In this document: one piece after another, positions 35,655 to 48,573 of the stretch
Layout: each line of letters begins with the position of its first letter
Position numbering within the stretch: position 1 is the first letter of the stretch
Source of the DNA: Mimachlamys varia
Taxonomy: Eukaryota; Mollusca; Bivalvia; Pectinida; Pectinidae
Reading direction: 5' to 3'
DNA: 64,000 nt
Assembly (NCBI GenBank): GCA_947623455.1
Contig: OX392528.1
Coordinates: 56,624,322-56,688,321 of the forward strand
Translations under genes and position numbers: made by a program
The notes under the pieces: model-generated
The model's database searches: none
What the model saw: only the letters and a program-made list of their open reading frames with translations
Told to the model about the DNA's origin: nothing

Positions 35655-38600
35655 TTGTACTTTTAGGAGGGTTTCCCAGTTAATCTTTCGTCTGTTCTTA
35701 TTTTGCCTCTAGTTTAATCGATTTTGAGTTCGGTTTTGTTGACGCTTAAGTAATATCTGGGTTTTTTTATTCATGAAACCGTTCTCATGCACAAGCATGG
35801 ATTCTGTGCACAAACCAGATTTCTTGTAATATGGTAAGGCGTGTCAGACGATCATAAAGTGATGTGTAAAAACTGCAAACAGTATTTGGTTCAAGTGTCT
35901 TCAATTTGTTTTCAAATTAATGACAATATTATATTTTATATTTTTAGTAGAAACAAGCAATTTGTGACACCCGCCATGTAAATCTAGGTCAGATCAAATT
36001 AAATACTTCGTTCTTCAAGTGAGAACTTGAATGTGCTTTTCAAACATATCAACACTGATCATATCGATAGGTATTTAATGACTATTATTAATTACGAAAA
36101 TATATGCTGTCTATTTAAGCAAATGTTAATGTATTTACATAATCGTGTTTTATATACACATTAAACTAAATCTCCAACCTTAACAGAATCTAGACTGATT
36201 AAAATTGGGCTGAAATGCACTAGTCATGGCTAGAATTATTGTCGGTTAAGTCCCGAACGCTCCTGAAATATGGACTATTCTCTATTTTGCCTTTTAATTA
36301 GACACTGTTTTGATCTTAATCAGAATAATATTTATATATATAAGATCCCTGTGGATAAAAAAGAAATAAGACTGACATGCAGATGTTTATACCGTTTAAA
36401 ACTGTGTAACACCCGTACACATAGCATGAAATATCCTCTCTCAGTCTTAATCACAGCCAAACGTCTTTACAGAACATACTGTCATGCAACCAAGGTTTAC
36501 GGCACGCAGCCACGCATATCGTGTTGAATGCAAATGTATTACAAATCCCGAATATTTTGACGACCTGAATACATAATTGATATAACACTTTCTGGCCAAG
36601 TCATGTACCGTCAGGCCATTAAGATATAATACAGTCAAATGGATTTTTGTTATACCACTATTCTAATTGTTTTATACAGTTTGTAAATGCAAAACGACCA
36701 ATACAAGACAACATATGCAATATTATATATTATTTGATATGTATTTTTCAAGAGTAGGTGAGTGTTATTCAACACCCAAAGCATGAACTAATCCTTACCA
36801 CTCTAACTGCTGTAGAATCAAAACAAATTAAACACACATGGATTAAATGCTTGACGCATTCTGAGTTGTTGAATTAATTGTGTTGAATGTTGACTTGAAC
36901 TACTTTTTTATTCAAAGGGTTCCATGTCACGTGCCGATCGCTTACGCCGTCACCACTTGGCGGAAATATACGATATGATATTATCACGCACAATACTGTT
37001 CTAATCGATTTCATGAAATACTGCATAGTTTCATATTTGGATGATGTTTCTTACTATGATTGTGTGGTAGAAACAAACGAGATGACTCGTGGTTGTTGGA
37101 TACAGTATCCGTTTTTTCTTGTTTGATACTTTTTGAGTTACGTACGAAAGACACTTTTGTGACTTTTGAAAATTAACCAACTCAAGTGCAATAAGTAGCA
37201 TATCCAGCAATCACTCATTGTGTAACTTCTGTTTGTCGTTACACCGGTCACGGTAGGGACGTGTTGAGACATAACAATGTCGTTCAGCCTCGAGTCGAAC
37301 GCCATCTATTGGCACGACAACAACATATAAAGCCTACTAAGTAGTATCCGGTGTACAGTACCCGACAGCCAATAGGCTAGGTCACAGCGGAATAACCTTC
37401 CAACATGTTTATGGCTTAAACACGCATTTTTATGAGAGGTAAACATTTATACTCCACTGAGTAAGTAACAATCTGGAAAAGAAGTAATAATTATTGCTAA
37501 CTTAGTTCACAACATTGAGGTCTTCAGTTTTCTCATTAAAATCAAAATGTGTTTGGCATTATACTCTTACAACTAAATAAAGACGTACTATGGACCTACG
37601 TAGCTGTGTACGCCTAAATTCCAAAATAATGTCTTGAACGGAGGTCAGCAGTTGGGCGGAAGATGGCATACAGCATGGGACACAGAGAGGATATTTATAA
37701 CTGTACCTACTCTATACGACTAGACGATGTTTGACTAATCGCAAGCCTTTGCTGTGGGCGTATGTAGTGTCTATGCCTGCGTGTGTACTGAGAATGCATT
37801 CATTACATACACATGTACTTATTTACCGCAATGTTTTACTACCTTCTCTTTCCCTCCCCCACCCCACATTCCCTCTCCCCTCTCTACTCCTCCTCTTCAT
37901 TGGGTTCTCGGGTTCTAACACGATGGTGGTGATAACATGGGAGCTAATAACACTGCAGCTGCCTCAACAAACGGGGGACGGAGGGGATGATTGGCGAGGA
38001 AATGTCAAGCTGGAGAGGGATTTATCAACCTGTCATGTGCACGCGTATAACGGTATTCATGTACAAAATACACGGCAATTACGTGGTATGCAGCAACGCA
38101 ATAGAACAAAAAATAACAAATCACTACTGTACGTCTTCAGAAAGACTGCATTTCCCACACATGCTATTCATGTCATCTTTTTACATTCTAAATAGAAATA
38201 TTTTATGAGAACATATGCATAACTCAGGAAATATGTTTATTAAGTCTCTGACAGGCATCCATATATGCTTACAACTCGTAGATGATATGTAGATATGGTG
38301 CATGTGTTTAATAGTTGCGCAACCGATCGTCGTTCATGACCATAAAATAACATTCATTTTACCATAACTACACTTGAGGTTCTATTAATGTTTGGTTTAG
38401 TATAGTCTCTTCCAATGGGAGTCTGGTTTATTATGGCTCTCCTATAGGAATCGGACACATCATTTCAATTCGGTTAAACAGTATCAGTTTTAACATAAAA
38501 AGAGTTAATGCGAAACAGATTGATGGCAAGTATTATGTCTTCAAGAAAGCAATACATTATGTTCATTCAATCATGAATTTGTAAACAGATAAATACTACG

Positions 38601-40762
38601 GCCTTGTATTGTATTACTGTTTAAGAAAAACGGTTATTAACACGATTTTCTAAGTTTAAACAATATAATATTACATTAATATTGGACCTGAAAAATACAC
38701 CAATTGCAATATTGTGTTTCCTAATTAAACAAATATTTAGTGAAATCATATGCACAAGGCTACACTCAATAAAACAATACATGTTGTTTATGTGTATACT
38801 GTATATACCAATCATTAGTCTACACCTACACATAAAATGACTTTTTATCTCCATCGCTCTAGAACAAGTAGGAAGGAAACAGACAGATAACACGTCGCTT
38901 AAAAAAGTAAATAAAAAAAAATTTAAAAAAAAAATTAAAAAAAAAGTATAAATAAAACAATGTGTTCCAGTATAGAGTAAGCGTCTTATCGGTCACTTCC
39001 AGGCAAAACGTCAAGTCCTCAAAGTGAGAACCGAGTCAGCATTTTCAATCACAACTAGAAATCATACTAATAAGCATATTCAAAAACGGCCACCTTTGTA
39101 TCATACAAGGATACAAAATACTTCTCGATGAGACCAAGTTGGGACAATAAAACTTTCAAACTGTCCTCATAAACCTGCATCTCTAGAATTCCTTTGTCGA
39201 GCGTGTGTTTGTCAGAAGCCGATATCAATAATGAACATCTCGATATTTAGAACAATCCCTAGAACAACAGATCAACTGCGTCATGTGAAAATAATAGGTC
39301 GGAGATACAAAGATGTAACCACAAAGAAAGGACAGTCCACAATCAAAAATCGAATTCGTCGTATTTTCCGTATAGATGACGTAAAATAGTCTATTATGTC
39401 CTTTATTTCAAGTTATGAATGGTATATACGAGCGAGGTGGTCAGCAAACTTCTTGTTGTTTATAAACAATACATTGTCGATATATTTGAGAGTGAATTTA
39501 AAAGATCTGGTAAGGTTTTTGTTACTTCTCCTGATTAGCTCCTCCGCAAATTCAGCGGTTCAAATTTCAGAGTACATTTAGTACATTAATCTTAACTTTT
39601 GTTGTGTTTTTCACAAATTATGTTCCAAGACGGCTCACAACCATACTGTCGTGCACCTTTCATGGAAAAGAAAGCTCTCATGATTTGTTTGAGTGATGGT
39701 TGTTAACAGGGCGGAAAATAAAATGTTTTGAAAGAGGAAACATTTTCTAGACATTTTAAATAATGACTTAGCTTGTATGTTGGCTTTGGATTGCGAGATA
39801 ACCGATGTTTATTTCGACTGTAACATTTATTACTGACTGAGACCTTATTATGTTTTTGAAGTAGCCAGGAAAAGTATATGCTGAATAAGGTACATGTACT
39901 TAAAAATGGTAACCATTGATTAAACTATTCATGTGCTGTGTATTTTGGCTGATTTTCCAAGCCTACGCAACAACTTAGGGAGTCGCACACCGGCGTGTCA
40001 TCTACTTGGACCTGATCGTACATATATTACGACTTTGTCATCATTGTAACCGTAATCTCGCATGTTCTTCCATACATTAACACATTATTCTAACTTATTA
40101 ACTTCCCGTTACTAAGATTCTTGGTTTGGTATAACTGCATGTACTAAACTGATACAACGGGGGAGGAGAAGGTTTATTTGGCCGTGATGTTGTGGTGTAA
40201 GATAATGTTTGGGCTGATTAATTAATGTATTTACCTTACGTGTTAGCTTGTTACGTGTTACATTATCCACCAGTAATAGAGGAAACAGAATATTCATTGT
40301 TTTGGACATTTACTGACACTGAATAAGAAGTCATGGAGCTCGAACAGCTAAACTCATACCATTAAATACAGTATGTGTAGATAAAGAGGCTAGCAGATTA
40401 CCACAACATCACAAACAAACCACACATACATGTAATTAACTGGGCTTCTCTTGAAGGGAAAAAAACAATCACGTTAAAGTACAAGTACACAGCTACGTGT
40501 CTTTTTAAAGCGCAAGGTACTAAATGTATACACACTCCCTCAATGCCCGATCAGAACGAACATAAACTGGTTGAGTGTTTCCCTCTCATATGCGTGACTC
40601 AAAAAATAATGCTAAATGTTAGTTTCTACTATATTACAGATGTCAAAAATCCTCGCTGGATGTTAATTGAGTATATCTCCTCCTTCTAACGCAGGATTAC
40701 TGCTTTTCCTCTCACATTAGCTGGAGGATATCGTTTATAGTACAAGGATATTATACCTTAAA
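35655..40762. other. Probable gene B intron 1 / spacer
   Basis: This is 5 kb of AT-rich sequence without an exon I can support. The 154-codon open frame at 37731-38195 crosses a pyrimidine-rich tract and shows no domain. A/T homopolymers lie at 38915-38945. A piece of the element at 35161 is recognisable near 38969-39010. Confidence 0.5.
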
Positions 40763-41632
40763 ATTGAGACAACAACTCCACTCTTCACTGATCAGTACTA
40801 AGTAATACATTGAGACAACAACTCCACTCTTCACTGATCAGTACTAAGTAATACATTGAGACAACAACTCCACTCTTCACTGATCAGTACTAAGTAATAC
40901 ATTGAGACAACAACTCAACTCTTCACTGATCAGTACTAAGTAATACATTGAGACAACATCTCAACTCTTCACTGATCAGTACTAAGTAATACATTGAGAC
41001 AACAACTCAACTCTTCACTGATCAGTACTAAGTAATACATTGAGACAACATCTCAACTCTTCACTGATCAGTACTAAGTAATACATTGAGACAACAACTC
41101 CATTCTTCACTGATCAGTACTAAGTAATACATTGAGACAACAACTCCACTCTTCACTGATCAGTACTAAGTAATACATTGAGACAACAACTCCACTCTTC
41201 ACTGATCAGTACTAAGTAATACATTGAGACAACAACTCCACTCTTCACTGATCAGTACTAAGTAATACATTGAGACAACAACTCCACTCTTCACTGATCA
41301 GTACTAAGTAATACATTGAGACAACATCTCCACTCTTCACTGATCAGTACTAAGTAATACATTGAGACAACAACTCAACTCTTCACTGATCAGTACTAAG
41401 TAATACATTGAGACAACAACTCCACTCTTCACTGATCAGTACTAAGTAATACATTGAGACAACAACTCCACTCTTCACTGATCAGTACTAAGTAATACAT
41501 TGAGACAACAACTCCACTCTTCACTTATCAGTACTAAGTAATACATTGAGACAATAACTGCACTCTTCACTAAGTAATACATTGAGACAACAACTCAACT
41601 CTTCACTGATCAGTACTAAGTAATTCATTGAG
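40763..41632. repeat. 46-bp tandem array, about 19 copies, with internal palindrome
   Basis: The unit runs ATTGAGACAACAACTCCACT, CTTCACTGATCAGTACTAAG, TAATAC. Each full unit contains the perfect 10-bp palindrome ACTGATCAGT. The main variants are CTCCACT/CTCAACT and CAACAACT/CAACATCT. One copy near 41555 lacks the palindrome through a deletion. Confidence 0.96.
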
Positions 41633-43205
41633 ATACATATAATAACTAAATGAAAACAGTTAGTAATTTTCAGAATGTGGGCTAATAAATTACTTCAATA
41701 ATGTGTTCTTCCGTTCCAGGGTTAGTGCAAAAATAATGTGATTCATGAAATAATGGTATTGCGTGCTGTCAAAAAGGACAAGACTATCTTTGATGCATGC
41801 AATGTATTTGGAGATACTTGAATACCAATAAAATAATTGAATTTCCTGAAGGAGAAACAAAAGTATCTATTTTTTTATATAATTTACAATCTATCATTAG
41901 TTTAGTACATTGTAGCTGAACTGGACATCCTCACAACGATTACATCTTACACAGATACATGTACATTAGTTAAGTTGAAGCTGAATAGAAATACATGGAA
42001 AATAGACTGCTAAATTATGTACATTTTATAATATTTATACTATCACTATACATGTAAAGTTAAAAACATTAACAAATCGAAGAATGTATGAGAAAAAACA
42101 GAAACAGAACGTTCCAAAATACAGAAAGAAATGGAAAAGAAGAGGGAGGGGGGAATATTGAGGTCTGTTACTATAAACAATACAGAAGAAAACAACGATT
42201 GCCATAACGATGGTATGAGGAGGGTAACAAAAGGTTCATATAATTATAACAACAGTTTACTTAGTATAAGCCATTTGATACATGGAGACGTTGATGGCAA
42301 GGCACACTATGCAGTTCCCCGTACAATAAATATTTTAACGATAATGGCGATTCCAGAAAAGTTATTCAAACTTTTTTTTGTTAGAACAGTACGCAACATT
42401 TATTTGAATATCGATGAGCTTTAACATTTTAAATACACGAAGCCTTTAAAGTTTTTAAAATAATCATATGTTATAATAATGAAAGAAACATATCGTGACA
42501 AACAGTAATATTTGCTTTCATTAAAAATAGAGAATACCGAAGCGTTAACAAAACCGTAATCCGAACTCAAAATCAATTAAACTATGGGCAAAATATGAAA
42601 AAAGGAAATATTTACCTGCAGATCCATATAAAAGTACAAGAGAATAAGACCAGGCGTTCAGCTTCATTGACGACACGGCCATATAAATCTTGGTCACATC
42701 CAAGTAAATATCAGGTCATCATTCTCATAAAAGGTAAGCACACAATTAGTTCTGAACAACCTGCTTCTCTCGAATCCCCGAGTAATACGTTTGTTTGTCA
42801 GCAGTCGACATTGATCACGAAATCTGAACCATGAGGTACACATAGATATCTGACTGATAATACCAGTAGGTATTCCACGGGGTGACATCCTGATTCCATT
42901 GAAGTTTAAGCTAGAAACAATTAGTATTACCCAAACAGAACATCTGTTATATGTTCTGTACTTTCTCATTAACAGCTATTCCAAGTACCACACGTACAAT
43001 AACACAGTGTATATTTTCCAAAATGCATTCCTTTATACCTGTAACGGACTATGTCATAGATTGTGGTAAGCCGCTTAATTGCATCTCCTTTTCATCTGTT
43101 TATTTTTTCTAGCTTTTAAATTATAAATATTTTCGGTATTCTTGTACTTACTCACTAGAACACATAAATCCTTAGGAAAAGGAATCGGTACATAAACCAT
43201 TTAAT
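41633..43205. other. Probable intron/spacer with element relic
   Basis: AT-rich. At 42637-42690, GTACAAGAGAATAAGACCAG and GCTTCATTGACGAC match the ends of the element at 35161-35654, a half-copy. No gene is seen. Confidence 0.5.
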
Positions 43206-43491
43206 TGACGATATATCGGTAAACCCTTAAGCTGCCGATATCTCGGTAAACCCTAAAGCTGACGAGTTATCGGAAAACCCTTAAGCTGACGATATATCGG
43301 TAAACCCTTAAGCTGACGAGTTATCGGAAAACCCTTAAGCTGACGATATATCGGTAAACCCTTAAGCTGACGATATATCGGTAAACCCTAAAGCTGACGA
43401 TATATCGGTAAACCCTAAAGCTGACGATATATCAGTAAACCCTAAAGCTGACGATATATCGGTACATAACCCCTTAAACTTACGTTATATC
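43206..43491. repeat. 27-bp tandem array, about 10 copies
   Basis: The unit is GACGATATATCGGTAAACCC plus TTAAGCT, with variants TAAAGCT and GAGTTATCGG. Each typical unit contains the palindrome CGATATATCG. The last copies are degenerate. Confidence 0.93.
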
Positions 43492-45450
43492 GACAGATGG
43501 CTGCATACTATCCTGTCTGGCATTACAGGAAATATGTGATCTAATATGTAACAGATTCTCTCATTGGTAGTTAACAAGTACATAATCATATACAGAGGAC
43601 ATGCCGTGTACTAATATTCTAGTTTTGTACGAGAAAAATTAGGTAATTGAATATCTCCCAAACCTTGATTGTCGTCGATAACTGGGATCCCATGGTTATC
43701 AGCTGTTTAAGTCCATGTCAAAGCTTGACAGTGATGCACAGTTCGGCGACGTTGAAGTTCCCACATTAAGAATTACATCGAAAAACGTTGATGCTGCATT
43801 TTCATTTAAAACGTATAAAAAAATATATGAAAACTAACATGTGGTTCATCACTTCTGCTCAGTCATACCAGCGCTGATGAATAGTTTTGTGAACTGTTTG
43901 TTGATAAAATTTCGTTGGAAATGTCACGTTTTTGTCATAACAACAACATTGTCACATGCACATTTTAGAAACCACTTCTTAAGAAAATGTTGCCGCGGGT
44001 TACAAAACAGAACTCCCAAAAACAACCACCACAAATCTCAATGGGTATAGGTTTTTCTCACGTTTAGGAGACGCTTAAGTTTTCTTTTACAGAAACTTTA
44101 GAACGTCACGGTGATTAATTTCGTGAAAACAATCCATGCGTGATCTTCCAGAGATCATGCCTTTTGATGATAGAATAAATACAACAACATTGCACATATA
44201 TATACCCTTCTATCCTCCGCCGAAATACACAATAAATACGAAGGGTATCACGATAGGGCCAATAGAAAAAGGAAATAAATTATATAATATTAAGTTAGCA
44301 TTCTATTGTTTCCATACCGTTCGGTGTTGTTACACAAAATGATTCGCTTGCTGTCTATTTAATGAAAAGAATCATTACAGTGAGGCGCCGAAATAATGAA
44401 CAGGACGTTGTTAATCAGGATTTCAAAGCCGATTTGTTGCTACCTCACAAGTTAGCAAAACAATAAAACAATGACTCCCACGTGGAGGTCGGTACATGCA
44501 ATATCACGTGTATAACATACATTCACGGTATTACCAGGTTTACACCTTATTCTAATGGACAAACTTCCGAATAATATATAACGTCTAAAACACGTGAAAT
44601 CCAAAGGTTGTTGGTGATGGTAGACTTTCGCCTCCTTGCTGATCATTTCATAGGTCTGATTCATTAATCAAGAAAAATGCAGTTTCATTGTTTCATCCGA
44701 ATGGACGTCTTCGACTGGCTTGCTATATAAGGGTTACGTCACTCAATAATTTAGCTTTGCAGGCGTCCACAAGCAATCAACTATAGCCTCCATCAAATGA
44801 TCGTTAGGGATATTTATTTGTCGAAAACGTGAACATACATCACTGTTGAATGTTGAATTTGTATAACGTGGCCATATACATTCCTTAGAACAATTCCCTA
44901 GCCTTATGGCCGACTAAATCATTTAAAGACAGCATTGTTAAGCCTATTCTAACCCATGGCTATGCATGTAAATCTAGGTTTCCCCCCTTTCTGTAAGTAA
45001 CTGAAGACCTGTTTCTGGGCAGTACATAGGCTGGTTCTCTATCCTAAAGGGCAGCAAATCAATAGCAAGTAATAGCATAGAGATTGGCAGCAAAGACTGT
45101 CTGATGTGGTCTTTGAAAGCCAATTTGCAATTTTATTTATACATATATTGTTGACGAAGAGATCGGATGTTGATAACGGGGCGTGTGAAGAGAGAAAATA
45201 ACAAAATGCTTCGATAGACATGGTCTTGTTTACGTAAGGTGATTAACTATGTTGTCCAAGTCATAACTATTTTTGTACTCGATGATGGTGCACCTTGGGA
45301 AGAGTACAAAAGATTCATCGGACTCTAACACATCAATCCCTGAAATTTCATTATTAACTATTCCAACCATTGAATAGGAAGAGTCTCCAGAGGTAACGTA
45401 CATTTGTTACATTGGTTACGTGTCAATAAGTACTAATACTTTTGAGAAGC
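43492..45450. other. Probable intron/spacer, no gene seen
   Basis: AT-rich sequence with scattered short open frames, none with a recognisable domain. Confidence 0.5.
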
Positions 45451-45836
45451 AATACAAACATTCTGCGGGGCTATTTTGACAGATTTACCAATACAAACAT
45501 TCTGCGGGGCTACCTTGACAGATTTACCAATACAAACATTCTGCGGGGCTACTTTGACAGATTTACCAATACAAACATTCTGCGGGGCTACCTTGACAGA
45601 TTTACCAATACAAACATTCTGCGGGGCTACCTTGACAGATTTACCAATACAAACATTCTGCGGGGCTACCTTGACAGATTTACCAATACAAACATTCTGC
45701 GGGGCTACCTTGACAGATTTACCAATACAAACATTTTGCGGGGCTACCTTGACAGATTTACCAATACAAACATTCTGCGGGGCTACCTTGACAGATTTAC
45801 CAATACAAACATTCTGCGGGGCTACCTTGACAGATT
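45451..45836. repeat. 39-bp tandem array, about 10 copies, open in two frames
   Basis: The unit runs AATACAAACATTCTGCGGGG, CTACCTTGACAGATTTACC. As 39 is divisible by three, the array stays open in two + frames (TNTNILRGYLDRF and PIQTFCGATLTDL repeated). The third frame has a TGA in each unit. Copies are nearly identical. No promoter, splice pattern or homology supports a real protein, so it is listed as a repeat. Confidence 0.95.
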
Positions 45837-46369
45837 AACGTATCTTTCCTTATCACCACTGGATGATTCAGTTGTAATCGTGATAGCATCCCACTGTTAT
45901 CAAAGGAGGATTCCATCAAAGGATGCTTATTCTGAACTTTTCACGCAGGCCCTTATTTAGGAGTGATTATATCCCTCAAAAGACAATAACCAGTTGACGT
46001 GGTCGATGTTAAGGAGAGTAAGAACAGTGACTGAAGCCAGGGGTGGGTAGACACGCTACTGATTTGGATCAGGGCACCATTGTTCTAACGCTATTCATGC
46101 AAACGCCATCTGTGAGAGGACAACAAAAATCATCAAAAATGCATTTTGCCACAAAGAAATAATTGAGAAACAATGAACTAATCTTGAATAAACAAGATAA
46201 ACCAAAGGGATCTTGGCGCCCACCATCGATAATGTTTCATTCGTTATTAGAAAGATGGATATTTTCCCTTCATATTTTAACTTTCATTAATGTATTTAAT
46301 CTTAGTTCTATGAATTTCTCTTGGAAATAATAATAGTTGAAAGAAGGTCTCTTGTCAGGAGTTTTGTTT
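45837..46369. other. Spacer, no gene seen
   Basis: No feature recognised. Confidence 0.4.
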
Positions 46370-46793
46370 TTCTGATCAGTTCCAAATTCCAAATCCATCT
46401 TGTATTTCTTAAAAGTAGCAATAACAATCTTTCAATGGCAAAATCCAAGATGGCTGCCTTTCAGCCATAATGTTTTTTTATCAATACCAAAATCGATAGG
46501 GCACAACTAGGCACCAAGGGTAATCTACCTATGAAAATTGAGTAAGAGCCATCAAGTACTTCTTCAGAAATAGCGATAATAAACTTTTATTTCAAAATCT
46601 AAGATGGCCGCCTTTCAGCCATTCAGCTTTTCTGATCAGTCCCAAAATCAAAAGTGCACAACTTGGCACCAAGGGGAACCTACATATGCAATTTAAGAAA
46701 GATACATTCAGTACTAAACAATAAATAAACAAAAAAAATGTTTTAAGACGGACAGACAGCGAACGCCGCGCCATGACATTGGTCAGGTGAGCT
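46370..46793. repeat. Dispersed molluscan-type repeat, two to three ~155-bp units
   Basis: AAAATCCAAGATGGCTGCCT (46440) and AAAATCTAAGATGGCCGCCT (46593) start homologous units. Both continue with TTCAGCCAT, GCACAACTTGGCACCAAGG and an ACCTACATATG phrase. A more decayed unit precedes them at 46370. The end reads AAGACGGACAGACAGCGAAC and GGTGAGCTAATAACC, directly joining the 30-bp array. Confidence 0.75.
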
Positions 46794-48137
46794 AATAACC
46801 AAACGATATCTCTACCACTCCTTAATAACCAAACGATATCTCTACCACTCCTTAATAACCAAACGATATCTACCAATCCTAAGTAACCAAACGATATATC
46901 TACCACTCCTTGATAACCAAACGATATATCTACCACTCCTTAATAACCAAACGATATATTTACCACTCCTAAATAACAAAACGATTAATCTACCACTCCT
47001 AAATAACAAAACGAAATATCTACCACTCCTAAATAACAAAACGATAAATCTACCACTCCTAAATAAACAAACGATATATCTACCACTCCTTGATAACCAA
47101 ACGATATCTCTACCACTCCTTAATAACCAAACGATATCTACCAATCCTTAGTAACCAAACGATATATCTACCACTCCTAAATAAACAAACGATATATCTA
47201 CCACTCCTTAATAACCAAACGATATATCTACCACTCCTAAATAAACAAACGATATATCTACCACTCCTTAATAACCAAACGATATATCTACCACTCCTTA
47301 ATAACCAAACGATATATCTACCACTCCTTGATAACCAAACGATATTTCTACCACTCCTTAATAACCAAACGATATATCTACCACTCCTTAATAACAAAAC
47401 GATATATCTACCACTCCTTGATAACCAAACGATATATCTTCCACTCTTTAATAACCAAACGATATATCTACCACTTCTATATAACCAAACGATATATCTA
47501 CCACTCCTTTATAACCAAACGATATATCTACCACTCCTTAATAACCAAACGATATATCTACCACTCCTTAATAACCAAACGATATCTCTACCACTCCTAA
47601 GTAACCAAACGATATATCTACCACTCCTTGATAACCAAACGATATATCTACCACTCCTTAATAACCAAACGATATATCTACCACTTCTATATAACCAAAC
47701 GATATATCTACCACTCCTTAATAACAAAACGATATCTCTACCAATCCTTGATAACCAAACGATATATCTTCCACTCTTTAATAACCAAACGATATCTATA
47801 CCACTCCTTGATAACCAAACGATATCTCTACCACTCCTTGATAACCAAACGATATATCTACCACTCCTTAATAACAAAACGATAAATCTACCACTCCTTT
47901 ATAACAAAACGATATATCTACCACTCCTTTATAACCAAACGATATATCTACCACTCCTTTATAACCAAACGATATATCTACCACTCCTAAATAACAAAAC
48001 GATAAATCTACCACTCCTTTATAACAATACGATATATCTACCACTCCTTAATAACCAAACGATATCTCTACCACTCCTTAATAACCAAACGATATCTCTA
48101 CCACTCCTATATAACCCAACGATATATCTACCACTCC
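46794..48137. repeat. 30-bp tandem array, about 45 copies, open on both strands
   Basis: The unit is AATAACCAAACGATATATCT plus ACCACTCCTT. The 30-bp length keeps several frames open. A 371-codon frame at 47090-48205 repeats NNQTIYLPLL. Another + frame gives ITKRYIYHSL, and minus frames give LLRSGRYIVW. Copies differ by substitutions such as AACAAAACG and GATATCTCT. The first copies (46794-46890) vary in length. Confidence 0.96.
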
Positions 48138-48164
48138 GTATTAAGTATAAAAACGAATTTTGTT

Positions 48165-48345
48165 TGGCTTGGCCTATTTGTTTGTGTCTTGTTATGTCCT
48201 ATTAACAGCTATGGTTATGCAAGGATTCGCGAGGTTTTGGTGGTGGAGGAGAGCCGGACTTCACAGAGAAGATACACCGACATGCGGCCAGTACCTGATA
48301 AGTTGATAACTGTCCCGCTTAGGCCTCGAGCCCGTGACCAAAAGG
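48165..48345 (-). mobile_element. Diverged tRNA-derived SINE
   Basis: TGTTATGTCCTATTAACAGC, GGTTTTGGTGGTGGAGGAGA, GCGGCCAGTACCTGATAAG and GGCCTCGAGCCCGTGACC match the SINE at 25298-25492. The orientation is the same, with the tRNA-like head on the minus strand at the right end. The head merges into the 10-bp array that follows. Confidence 0.7.
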
Positions 48346-48573
48346 TGGTAGATAGTGGTAGATGGTGTTAGATGGTGGTAGATAGAAGTAGATAGTGGTA
48401 GATAGTTGTAGATAGTGGTAGATAGGGTTAGATGGTGGTAGATAGTGGTAGATAGTTGTAGATAGTTGTAGATAGTGGTAGATGGTGGTAGATGGTGGTA
48501 GATAGTGGTAGATAGTGGTAGATAGTAGTAGATAGTGCTAGATAGTGGTAGATAGTGGTAGATAGTGGTAGCA
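48343..48573. repeat. 10-bp tandem array (GTGGTAGATA)n
   Basis: About 23 units of GTGGTAGATA occur, with variants GTTGTAGATA, GTGGTAGATG and GTAGTAGATA. It starts inside the head region of the SINE, where related copies have GGGCTAGTGGTA-like text, and may have grown from it. Confidence 0.93.

Noticed and set aside
37731..38195. 154-codon open frame
   Set aside because: It crosses a pyrimidine-rich low-complexity tract, has no domain, and shows no splice or codon support.
45442..45960. 172-codon open frame with 13-residue repeats
   Set aside because: It is explained by a 39-bp tandem array, which stays open by arithmetic. No homology, splice sites or promoter were seen.
47090..48205. 371-codon open frame
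   Set aside because: It lies in a 30-bp tandem array that is open in several frames on both strands. No start context or domain; kept only as a finding to test.
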